49,140 nucleotides of DNA from Succinivibrio faecicola. Lineage in GTDB: Bacteria > Pseudomonadota > Gammaproteobacteria > Enterobacterales > Succinivibrionaceae. Below, one piece after another: positions 18,060 through 24,853 of this stretch. The stretch lies in NCBI RefSeq assembly GCF_019448115.1, contig NZ_JAGFNY010000014.1:1-49140 (forward strand), in the 5' to 3' direction. Position numbers and translations under genes: made by a program. The notes below the pieces were generated by a model that was not told where the DNA came from, made no database searches, and was given only the letters and a program-made list of their open reading frames with translations. Every line of letters starts with the position of its first letter. Positions within the stretch are counted from its first letter, which is position 1.

Positions 18060-18314
18060 CTATATAAGCGATGATAAGGTTAAGTAAATTTTTATCTAAT
18101 TGAAATTATTGATTTTTTTTAAATTTAAAGAAGAATAAGCTCTGTTTTGTTGATAGATATGTTGTTTGAGCAAAAAAAACTATCAAAAATTAAACTTATT
18201 ATGAAGATAGAATGTGGTAAATAATTGATTAAATCACATCATCTTTATATTAATTTTGGTAAGATATTTGATGAGGTTCTGTTATCTTGTATTCAAATTT
18301 CTTGGAGTTTATGA

Positions 18315-19913
18315 ATGGGCAGCTATTTAAATCCTGATAATATCAAATTTCAGAGAAGCTTAAATTCTGAAATTTACGTGGATAAATCAGATTTAATCGC
18401 TATTCTAAACAAGAAAATACATTCAGATGAATGTTATATTTGTATAAGCAGACCAAGACGTTTTGGAAAATCCCTTACAGCAAATATGCTTTCAGCTTAT
18501 TACGCAAAGGGCATTGATAGTTCAGATCTGTTCAAAAATTTAAAAATTTCTTCAGACAGTTCTTATCAACAACACCTTAATAAGCATAATGTTATTTTCA
18601 TCAATATGCAGAATTTTTTATCTAATTCTAATTTTGATGTTAAAAAAATGCTAATTGATCTTGATAAAGCTGTTATCAATGAAATTCAATGTCTATACCC
18701 AGATATTGATCTTGAACAGTACACAAAGCTTAATCTTGCTTTAACTTATGTATATGATCAAGTAAAAGAAGACTTTATTTTCATCATTGATGAGTGGGAC
18801 TGTATTCTTAGAGAAAAAAAAGAGGATACTACTTCTTTTGAAACTTATTTAGACTATTTAAGAACACTTTTCAAAGATCAGCCATATGTAGCTTTAGCTT
18901 ATATGACAGGCATTCTTCCTATCAAAAAGTACGGAACTCATAGTGCTCTCAATATGTTTAAAGAGTACTCTATGATTTATCCATTAGACTATGCTTCATA
19001 CATTGGATTTACAGAAAATGAAATAAAGCCATTATGCAATAAATATTCTGTTGATTTTGAACAACTCCAACAATGGTATGATGGATATATCTATGATAAT
19101 TCAGAGCATATATATAATCCTAATTCAGTTGTTAATGCCCTGCAAAGCAAATGCTTTTTAAGTTATTGGACTAAAACTGAAATATATGAGGCTCTTCAAT
19201 TCTATATTGATATAAATATGGACGGATTGAAAGAAGCTATCATAAAACTTATTGCTGGCAATGAAGTTTTGGTAGATACAACTGCTTTTCACAATGATAT
19301 GTCAACTTTCAAAGATAAAGATGACATATTAACATTACTAGTTCATCTCGGCTATCTAGCTGTATCAAGACAGATTCAGGAAGAAGAGGGAGAATTTACT
19401 TACGTAAAGATCCCTAATAAAGAAATCAGATATGAATTCTTTAAATGTCTTAGAAAAAGTAATTCATATGTAGCAGAAGCAAATGCAATAACCGAATCAA
19501 AAAAATTGCTATCCGATATTTTGAACGGTGATCAGGACAGCGTTGCAAGAACACTGGATGTTTATCATCAGAATAATTCATCAATTCTCAAATACAACGA
19601 TGAAAACTCTTTAGCTTGCATCATTTCAATATCAATGATTCATGCAAGAAATTACTATAATGAAATAAGGGAGCTTCCTGCAGGAAAAGGCTTTGCTGAT
19701 ATTGCATATCTACCAAAAGTTGGTGCTGATAAACCAGCACTAATCGTTGAGTTAAAATATGATAAGAGTGCTGAGTCAGCAATCAAACAAATCAAAGACA
19801 AAAAATATGCAGAATTTTTCAAAGACTATTGTGGAGATGTTTTATTAGTAGGAATAAATTATGATAAGACTAGTAAAAAGCATCAATGCATCATAGAAAA
19901 GATCTCCATGTAA
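18315..19913 (+). CDS. AAA-ATPase-like / PD-(D/E)XK nuclease family protein 2
   Basis: A 532-residue protein of the same general family as the one at 10093, but only distantly alike. The P-loop-like SRPRRFGKSL is at residues 45-54, and Walker B FIFIIDEWDCIL at about 151-162. The C-terminal nuclease-like core has GFADIAYLP and LIVELKYDKS near 455-490. A GAG/GG-type Shine-Dalgarno (TTGGAGTTT) precedes the ATG. It lies between cassettes E and F in the array. Function is unknown; family members are often present in many copies in one genome. No membrane or export signal is present. Confidence 0.8.
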   Translation: MGSYLNPDNIKFQRSLNSEIYVDKSDLIAILNKKIHSDECYICISRPRRFGKSLTANMLSAYYAKGIDSSDLFKNLKISSDSSYQQHLNKHNVIFINMQNFLSNSNFDVKKMLIDLDKAVINEIQCLYPDIDLEQYTKLNLALTYVYDQVKEDFIFIIDEWDCILREKKEDTTSFETYLDYLRTLFKDQPYVALAYMTGILPIKKYGTHSALNMFKEYSMIYPLDYASYIGFTENEIKPLCNKYSVDFEQLQQWYDGYIYDNSEHIYNPNSVVNALQSKCFLSYWTKTEIYEALQFYIDINMDGLKEAIIKLIAGNEVLVDTTAFHNDMSTFKDKDDILTLLVHLGYLAVSRQIQEEEGEFTYVKIPNKEIRYEFFKCLRKSNSYVAEANAITESKKLLSDILNGDQDSVARTLDVYHQNNSSILKYNDENSLACIISISMIHARNYYNEIRELPAGKGFADIAYLPKVGADKPALIVELKYDKSAESAIKQIKDKKYAEFFKDYCGDVLLVGINYDKTSKKHQCIIEKISM

Positions 19914-20057
19914 TTCATGCAAATCAAATTGAAGAACTTTGTACATTTTGTGCTGATAACTAAACAATTTTGGCAATAATAGAGCTCTTAATCAGAAAAA
20001 ATTTCCTTTAAAAATAATTAGATACTTTATCGCAAATCATAATATAGCTTTCTATAG

Positions 20058-20077
20058 GCCGCTAGTGTTCTAGCAGG
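20058..20077 (+). repeat. recombination core, silent site F
   Basis: An exact plus-strand core preceded by in-frame TAG at 20055-20057. With the minus-strand core at 22726-22745 it bounds the smallest segment whose inversion would switch the expressed porin. Confidence 0.9.
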
Positions 20078-20081
20078 TTTA

Positions 20082-21461
20082 ATGTCAGCTCAGGCTTCTG
20101 CAGCTGTTACACCAGATGTTGCATTAAAGGGTGATGCATCATATTTCCGTGCAGGTGTATACAGCCGTCATTTTAACAATAATAAAGGAAATGTAGGCCG
20201 TTTAGGTAACGAGCATGATAACTACATTGAGTTAGCTCCATCAGTAACTCTAGCAGAAGTTGATGGTACAGAGTGGAGATTTACAACTTCTTTTGCTATG
20301 TCAACAGATGAAGAAGGTGCATGGCAGGCTACTGATAAAGCTGCTGGCAATGGTGAAAATATTGCATTTGCTAACACTCAGGCTTTTTTAAGAGTAACAG
20401 GTCTTTTAGACTCAGATAAGGGTGCTGCTTTATGGGTTGGTAAGAAGTACGTTCGTGTTGATTCACATGTTGTTGATAACTACTGGCGTAATGTTTCAGG
20501 TAACGGTGTAGGTATTGAAAACTTATCATTAGGTTCAGGTAAGTTACGTGCTAACTGGACTCGTCGTGATGATGCAAGAGATTTTGCATTAAAAGCTAGT
20601 GGATATTCATTAGAAAATGGTCACAATGATGATGGTGACGGCAAGCAAGCTGTAACAAAACCATCAAGAACAGCAACTAACATGTTTGATGTTGAATATG
20701 GTTTTGCTCCATTTGATTCATCATGGGCAAGCGTTGGCTATACTTTAGTAGCTCCACAGCGTTATGCTTCAGAGTACTCAAATTATGGTTATAAGCTTAA
20801 GGAAGAAGTAGGTAACGGTCATTTATTTACAGCTGTTTTAGGTGAGAGCTTATTAGGTGGCTGGAATAATACTGTAGTTCGTTATGTTAAGGGCTCAACT
20901 GCTGGTGCTGGTTTATGGTCACACACCTATACTGGTTCAAAGGATAGCAGCTCATATAACATTGATATCATCGATTTTGGTGCTGTAAACTTCACCGAAA
21001 ACTTCAATATGCTATACCACACATGGTTTAACTTCTCTAAGGTGAAGAATAGCTTAGATAACAAGGAAACTCATGGTCGTGACTTCCAGTTAGTATTACG
21101 TCCTCAGTACAAGTTAACTAAGATGACACGTTTAATCTTAGAAGCTGGTATGTTTACAAGTTCATCTGATACAACAGTATTTGGTGATGAAAGTGAGAAA
21201 GGTAATACTCAGCAGCAGAAGTTAACTTTAGCATACGGTATTACACCAGATGCTGGCAATGCATGGTCACGTCCTGAAATTCGTTTCTTTGCAACCTATA
21301 AGCACTTTGGTCACAACGAAGGCAGAACTGGTACTTATGGAAATGGCTTTACTGTAAATCTAATGGATAAGGCAACAGCTGGTGCAAGTACTGTAGATTC
21401 TCTCAGCGATGGTCGCAAGACTGAATTCTACTTCGGTGTTCAGGCTGAGTCATGGTTCTAA
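20082..21461 (+). CDS. silent LamB-type porin cassette F
   Basis: A LamB-family porin cassette of about 459 residues, of the plus-strand subfamily. It begins with the same AAVTPDVALKGDA stretch as cassettes A and C but diverges later. Landmarks are VGRLGNEHDNYIELA, LWVGKKYVRVDSHVVDNYW with NVSGNGVGIEN, YKLTKMTRLILEAG and the C-terminal YFGVQAESWF. Silent: TAG at 20055-20057 abuts the core and no start codon of its own exists. It is the partner of the expressed gene in the nearest tail-to-tail pair and so the most likely alternate porin after one 2.7-kb inversion. Its 3' flank lacks the AAATAGTCTTG motif found after A, C and D. Confidence 0.85.
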   Translation: MSAQASAAVTPDVALKGDASYFRAGVYSRHFNNNKGNVGRLGNEHDNYIELAPSVTLAEVDGTEWRFTTSFAMSTDEEGAWQATDKAAGNGENIAFANTQAFLRVTGLLDSDKGAALWVGKKYVRVDSHVVDNYWRNVSGNGVGIENLSLGSGKLRANWTRRDDARDFALKASGYSLENGHNDDGDGKQAVTKPSRTATNMFDVEYGFAPFDSSWASVGYTLVAPQRYASEYSNYGYKLKEEVGNGHLFTAVLGESLLGGWNNTVVRYVKGSTAGAGLWSHTYTGSKDSSSYNIDIIDFGAVNFTENFNMLYHTWFNFSKVKNSLDNKETHGRDFQLVLRPQYKLTKMTRLILEAGMFTSSSDTTVFGDESEKGNTQQQKLTLAYGITPDAGNAWSRPEIRFFATYKHFGHNEGRTGTYGNGFTVNLMDKATAGASTVDSLSDGRKTEFYFGVQAESWF

Positions 21462-21486
21462 TCTGATTTAGCTTAGACAAAATACG

Positions 21487-21514
21487 AAAAAGAGCGGCTT
21501 GTGCCGCTCTTTTT
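21487..21514. terminator. bidirectional terminator between cassettes F and G
   Basis: A-run, AGAGCGGC-TTGT-GCCGCTCT, T-run. It would serve whichever of the two cassettes is expressed. Confidence 0.85.
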
Positions 21515-21533
21515 AATGGTAATTAGGAGTTTA

Positions 21534-22766
21534 TTACCACCATGCTTCAACCTGAGCACCGAATACGGTGTCGTGACCAGTTTGCTTACCAAGTTTATTA
21601 AATTCGCCGTTCTTATCAGTTACGTTGATATATGAAACGTAGAAACGAATCTCAGGACGTGACCAGAAGTTACCTGCATCAGGTGAAATTGCATAAGCTA
21701 AAGTTGCCTTCTGACCACCTTCAGTTACGTGTGAACCGTCTTCAGCCTTTGTACGCTCAACGTAAGCACCTAACTCTGCTAAAACCTTGGTCATCTTTGT
21801 TAACTTGTAGTATGGACGAACTACTAAGCCTAAAGTTCTCTTGCTGTCATATGCATTAGATGTTGAGTATGCAGCATTGAACTGATGGAACATACCTAAG
21901 TTATCGGTAAAGTGAGTCTCACCGAAGTTTAATAAACGGTAACCCTGACCAGTAAATGCATCGCCGTTTACACTAGCAGTTGTAGACCAAGCGCAGTCAG
22001 CAGATGAACCAGAGAATGACTGTACAACAGTCTTGTTCCAGCCAGCTGAGAAGCCAACACCTAATTCTAAAGTGAAGTTAAATGCGTCTTTAATTTCAGT
22101 TTCATCAGTCCATGTTGTATGACCTGCAGCGCCATTCTTATCGCGTAATGCTCTTAAATAGGTAGTACCAACCTGTAATGTAGCACCATCCCATACTGGT
22201 AATTCATAACGAGCATCAAATACGTTTAAACGAACATTTACATTTGAACCATCTAAGGCAGTTACGCTACCATTATCCTTACGTGACCATGAAGTTGATA
22301 ACTTGCCTGAACCAATAGCATAGTTTTCTACACCAACACCGTGACCTGAAACATCATAGTAGTAGAAGTCGCCGATATGGATATCTTCACGCTTGATATA
22401 TTTTTTACCAACCCATAAAGTTGATTCTTTGTCTAAAAGACCTTTAACCTGTGCGTAGAACTGACGATTTGAAATATTACTTTCCCAGTTGTTTTCATTG
22501 TTACCACCTAATGCAAACATGGTTGAAACTGACCATACGGTGTCATCAACCTTAGCAACATCACCAGTGATCTGCATTTCACCAAAAGTATCGTCCTCGT
22601 TACCTAAACGACCTAACTGCTGAACTAGAGCCTTGTGACCATATGTTGAGGTACCCTGCATAACACCAGAACGCATGTAACCATTAAACTCTGCTGGTGC
22701 AGCCATTGCCTGAGCTGACATTAAACCTGCTAGAACACTAGCGGCTAGTAAAGTAACTTTTTTCAT
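21534..22766 (-). CDS. expressed LamB-type outer-membrane glycoporin (cassette G)
   Basis: A 410-residue LamB (maltoporin)-family porin, the only complete member of the seven. It has a full signal peptide, MKKVTLLAASVLAGLMSAQA, with cleavage near AMA-AP. Maltoporin landmarks follow: FNGYMRSGV at the mature start, LGRLGNEDDTFGEM, LWVGKKYIKREDIHIGDFY with DVSGHGVGVEN, YYKLTKMTKVLAELG and the C-terminal FGAQVEAWW, whose terminal Trp suits BAM-dependent insertion. It should form trimeric sugar-selective channels in the outer membrane. A good sigma-70 promoter (22828-22855) and GGGATG ahead of the ATG support expression. Codons 1-7 belong to the fixed promoter side; from codon 8 (GCC) onward the sequence is exchangeable cassette. 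The ligand is unknown; nearby MalE paralogs suggest alpha-glucans. Confidence 0.9.
   Translation of the reverse strand: MKKVTLLAASVLAGLMSAQAMAAPAEFNGYMRSGVMQGTSTYGHKALVQQLGRLGNEDDTFGEMQITGDVAKVDDTVWSVSTMFALGGNNENNWESNISNRQFYAQVKGLLDKESTLWVGKKYIKREDIHIGDFYYYDVSGHGVGVENYAIGSGKLSTSWSRKDNGSVTALDGSNVNVRLNVFDARYELPVWDGATLQVGTTYLRALRDKNGAAGHTTWTDETEIKDAFNFTLELGVGFSAGWNKTVVQSFSGSSADCAWSTTASVNGDAFTGQGYRLLNFGETHFTDNLGMFHQFNAAYSTSNAYDSKRTLGLVVRPYYKLTKMTKVLAELGAYVERTKAEDGSHVTEGGQKATLAYAISPDAGNFWSRPEIRFYVSYINVTDKNGEFNKLGKQTGHDTVFGAQVEAWW
22726..22745 (-). repeat. recombination core, expression site G
   Basis: A minus-strand copy of the core inside the signal-peptide codons of the expressed porin. Here CTA (Leu) precedes GCC on the coding strand, in place of the TAG found at all six silent sites. 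Confidence 0.9.
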
Positions 22767-22800
22767 TTATTTACATCCCATAATTAAAAATTTAAATTCA

Positions 22801-22819
22801 GACATGACTTGTTCATGTC
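22801..22819 (-). promoter_or_regulatory. 5' UTR hairpin of the expressed porin
   Basis: GACATGA-ACAAG-TCATGTC on the minus strand is a perfect 7-bp stem just after the predicted transcription start and about 35 nt before the ATG. It lies on the fixed side, so every expressed cassette would carry it. It may stabilise the mRNA or bind a regulator. Confidence 0.45.
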
Positions 22820-22827
22820 ACGATGTC

Positions 22828-22855
22828 ATTTTATCTATCTGAATCCTTATGACAA
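22828..22855 (-). promoter_or_regulatory. promoter of the porin expression site
   Basis: Minus strand TTGTCA (22850-22855), 16-bp spacer, TAAAAT (22828-22833). It is about 60 bp before the porin start. The region 22856-23025 further upstream is AT-rich and holds no gene I can support. Confidence 0.65.
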
Positions 22856-23025
22856 ACGAGTTTTTGACAAAAAGTGATCAAAGGCTCATTTTTATTCTTG
22901 TTGATAGACATTTCTTTGATTCATCTCACACATTATTATTGAACTTTTTTCAATTTTATCCTTGTTTCTCTTAATTGTTTTTTTATTTAATGCGAAGTTT
23001 ATGTTGTCAGACAAAGGTTCTTAGC

Positions 23026-23100
23026 AAATCCGATATATATGCTTTTTGTACAAAAATATATACAGTTTTATCCTTGATAATTTCTCACTTAATCGGATTT
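23026..23100. repeat. 9-bp inverted repeat next to the RNA candidate
   Basis: AAATCCGAT (23026-23034) and ATCGGATTT (23092-23100) face each other across 57 nt that include the palindrome TTTTTGTACAAAAA (23043-23056). It could be a second folded module of the RNA, an operator, or chance in AT-rich DNA. It overlaps the proposed promoter of the RNA. Confidence 0.35.
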
Positions 23101-23126
23101 ATCAACTGATAATTTGGTGTTATACA
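23099..23126 (+). promoter_or_regulatory. possible promoter of the guide-RNA candidate
   Basis: TTATCA (23099-23104), 16-bp spacer, TATACA (23121-23126). A start near 23133 would place the 5' end right at the outer stem of the RNA. Both boxes match the consensus only in part. Confidence 0.4.
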
Positions 23127-23132
23127 AAAAAT

Positions 23133-23219
23133 AAAAAAAAACTTCGGTTCGAGGGCCACTGCCAGGAATTGCCTCGAAGGCAAGTCGCTAGTCAGACCTT
23201 GTTTCGAACCGAAGTTTTT
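23133..23219 (+). ncRNA. bridge-RNA-like guide candidate for porin inversion
   Basis: A 16-bp outer stem (23137-23152 with 23204-23219) encloses an internal loop split by an inner hairpin (TTGCCT 23169-23174, loop CGA, AGGCAA 23178-23183). The left loop arm CTGCCAGGA (23159-23167) can pair with the coding strand of TTCTAGCAG in the porin core: 8 of 9, one G-T wobble, one mismatch. The right arm GTCGCTAGT (23184-23192) can pair with the opposite strand of GCCGCTAGT: 9 of 9, one U-G wobble. One core base lies between the two halves. This is the guide-loop layout known for IS110 bridge RNAs, where the 5' arm reads one strand and the 3' arm the other. It lies 55 bp beyond the stop of an IS110-like recombinase and ends in TTTTT. 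Only one loop is evident, against two in known bridge RNAs. Transcription is inferred. Confidence 0.65.
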
Positions 23220-23274
23220 ACGAGCTTTACGCTCTATATTTGTATATTAGGTTATAAATACTCTTTTTTCAAAG

Positions 23275-24390
23275 TTAGGAGAGGAATTTACACTTCTCAA
23301 TATCAAAATCCATATCATAGTAAGCAAGTGCCCATGCAATTCTACTTATTCTGTTTGCGACGGATAGCACAATTTTTCTTTTTATCTTTGCTTTATCAAG
23401 CTTTTTTAAAAGAGATGATTCTTCCGTTGCCTTTGTTCTTCTAAATCTTGATATAAGAGCAACCGCAGCAATGTATACAAGCTGTTTATAGTGAGTTGCT
23501 CCGCCCTTTCTTACACAGGTTACAATGATCTTGCCTCCAGTACCCGTTACCTTTGGAACAAGACCTAAAAATCCTGCAAACTTTCTTCCATTCTTGAACA
23601 TCTTGGGATTTCCATTCATTGCTGAGTACAAAGCTGCAGCAACAATTGGTCCGACTCCATCGATTGTCATAAAGTGTTTGCACATTCTGTTGTTCATGGC
23701 AAACTTTTTTAAAAACAGATCGATCTTGTCTATTTTTTCTCTTATACAGCGAATAATCGTATAACAGTCTGTAGATATAAGTTTATAAGCTTTAAATGAT
23801 CGTCTTTTATGCTGACTGTCTAACTGTGAAAGTAACTCTTTTGATGATTGCAAGATTGCCTCAAGTCCGCGAGCTGATATAAATCCCATTTCATAGCTTG
23901 CTGATCTGAAAGAATTTTCAAGCTGAATTCTTGCTTTCATAAGCATTGCTCTGTGTGCAAATAATGTTGCAAGAGCCTGCGCAGCTTCATCTTTGAGAAT
24001 ACTTTCAGGAACAGATGGGGAGAACGTGGCCTTGAAAATTTTAACAGCATCAATCGAGTCAGATTTGTCTCTTAGATTTCCAAAGCTGCTAATGTTTGCA
24101 GGAGGAATAACACGACAGATATGTCCGTTTTCATTTATAAAACGTCCCCAGAAATTACACTGACCGCAAGCTTCAATGCCAAAAACACATTTTCCAAACT
24201 GACTGTCAGTTATCATATTTTCAAATTCACTACGTGAAATTGACCGGTTCACAAGCTGACCTGTTTTCAGATCGGCATAACAGATCTGAAACACTCTTGA
24301 AGCTAAGTCAACACCAATAACAAAACCATTCTGTTTTGCATACATTCTCAATGATTTTAACTCATAGAAAGATAGTTTTGGTAAGTCCAT
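23275..24390 (-). CDS. IS110/Piv-family DEDD recombinase, probable porin invertase
   Basis: A 371-residue member of the IS110 family, which includes Piv, the pilin-segment invertase of Moraxella. The N-terminal RuvC-like domain shows the DEDD tetrad: D28 (GVDLAS), E73 (GIEACG), D111 and D114 (DKSDSIDA). The C-terminal Transposase_20 domain has TIDGVGPIVAAAL (242-254) and GFLGLVPK (273-280). The usual Ser-rich motif before GGK reads TGTGGK (282-287), with no serine. A GAGGAG Shine-Dalgarno supports the start. No terminal inverted repeats are seen, as expected for the family. Its place beside the expression site, with an RNA candidate between, suggests a resident invertase more than a passing insertion sequence. 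An ordinary IS copy cannot be excluded. Confidence 0.85.
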   Translation of the reverse strand: MDLPKLSFYELKSLRMYAKQNGFVIGVDLASRVFQICYADLKTGQLVNRSISRSEFENMITDSQFGKCVFGIEACGQCNFWGRFINENGHICRVIPPANISSFGNLRDKSDSIDAVKIFKATFSPSVPESILKDEAAQALATLFAHRAMLMKARIQLENSFRSASYEMGFISARGLEAILQSSKELLSQLDSQHKRRSFKAYKLISTDCYTIIRCIREKIDKIDLFLKKFAMNNRMCKHFMTIDGVGPIVAAALYSAMNGNPKMFKNGRKFAGFLGLVPKVTGTGGKIIVTCVRKGGATHYKQLVYIAAVALISRFRRTKATEESSLLKKLDKAKIKRKIVLSVANRISRIAWALAYYDMDFDIEKCKFLS

Positions 24391-24537
24391 AGACTGTCTC
24401 CTCTGGTTGTAAAATGCAGGAAACTAGACCATAGCAGAAGATGAATTTGAAAAAAGAGAGAAAGAACGCGATAAAGAGAAAAAAACGCACAAAATCATTT
24501 AGCCTTGAATAAAACTTTATGAATTTATGCGCTTTGA

Positions 24538-24672
24538 CTAATACATTGCTGCCATCTGAGTGCTGTCAAGTGCTATTGATGCACCAATACTTGGATTATA
24601 GGCACTGATAGCAACTGTTGCTATTGCAGCAATCAGTGTAATGATAATTAAAATGCTATTTGCTTTTGACAT
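24538..24672 (-). CDS. 44-residue single-span membrane peptide
   Basis: A small open frame with a strong Shine-Dalgarno (AGGAGGTG, 5 nt before ATG). The protein starts MSKANSILIIITLIAAIATV, has one hydrophobic segment at about residues 7-25 and a small-residue-rich polar tail ending AAMY. It would be an inner-membrane peptide with a short exposed tail. It lies between the sugar-permease operon terminator and the recombinase, on their strand, and may have its own promoter near 24720-24740. I do not recognise a family. The ribosome-binding site and the composition are what support it as real. Confidence 0.55.
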   Translation of the reverse strand: MSKANSILIIITLIAAIATVAISAYNPSIGASIALDSTQMAAMY

Positions 24673-24781
24673 ACTTTCACCTCCTATAAACTTGTCATAG
24701 GTTATTGATGAATAAGAGTAATACTTATTATTTTTATCTTCTAATTTAATTCTAAGTTATCGCTAAGTTAACATAAATAAG

Positions 24782-24812
24782 TTAGGGATGCGTTTGTGAC
24801 ACATCCCTAACT
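24782..24812. terminator. hairpin after the YtfQRT-YjfF-type operon
   Basis: GTTAGGGATG and CATCCCTAAC form a perfect 10-bp stem with a loop of about 11 nt. T-rich sequence follows on the minus strand, so it can end the transporter transcript, with only a weak U-tract. Confidence 0.6.
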
Positions 24813-24853
24813 TCCTCTCATAAGATTGTGATTAATGTTTCAAAAGATTTTTA

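Larger units (their letters stand above)
20058..22745. other. minimal predicted invertible segment (cassettes F and G)
   Basis: The segment is bounded by inverted copies of the core. It contains silent cassette F (plus) and expressed cassette G (minus), tail to tail. Inversion would fuse F to the promoter-side codons and leave G behind TAG. The promoter, start codon, RNA candidate and recombinase all lie outside, on the right. Inferred from layout; no inverted state is visible here. Confidence 0.65.

Noticed and set aside
7094-20084. Internal ATG codons of the silent porin cassettes as true starts
   Set aside because: They lie inside the signal-peptide codons, leaving a product without an export signal. 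The AGG upstream is only weakly placed, and no promoter is evident.
23137-23219. The structured element read as a plain transcription terminator
   Set aside because: The outer stem alone would suit a terminator, but the loop is 51 nt with its own hairpin and two arms matching the porin core. A terminating role may exist in addition.
23137-23219. Guide RNA made from the minus strand, same strand as the recombinase
   Set aside because: It would end in a longer U-tract, but the arms then read the core halves in the wrong order for known bridge RNAs, and two positions that can wobble in the plus-strand RNA become mismatches. Not excluded without transcript data.
23137-23219. Integron attC site
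   Set aside because: An imperfect palindrome of suitable size, but there is no integron integrase, no cassette-like gene beside it and no repeats of it elsewhere in the window.
23046-23444. A 132-codon plus-strand open frame across the RNA region
   Set aside because: It runs through the structured RNA and the 3' end of the recombinase gene, has no ribosome-binding site and resembles no protein family.
24418-24440. Core-like sequence (CTAGACCATAGCAG) upstream of the recombinase
   Set aside because: Only a partial match with a gap to the reverse core; too weak to call an eighth site.
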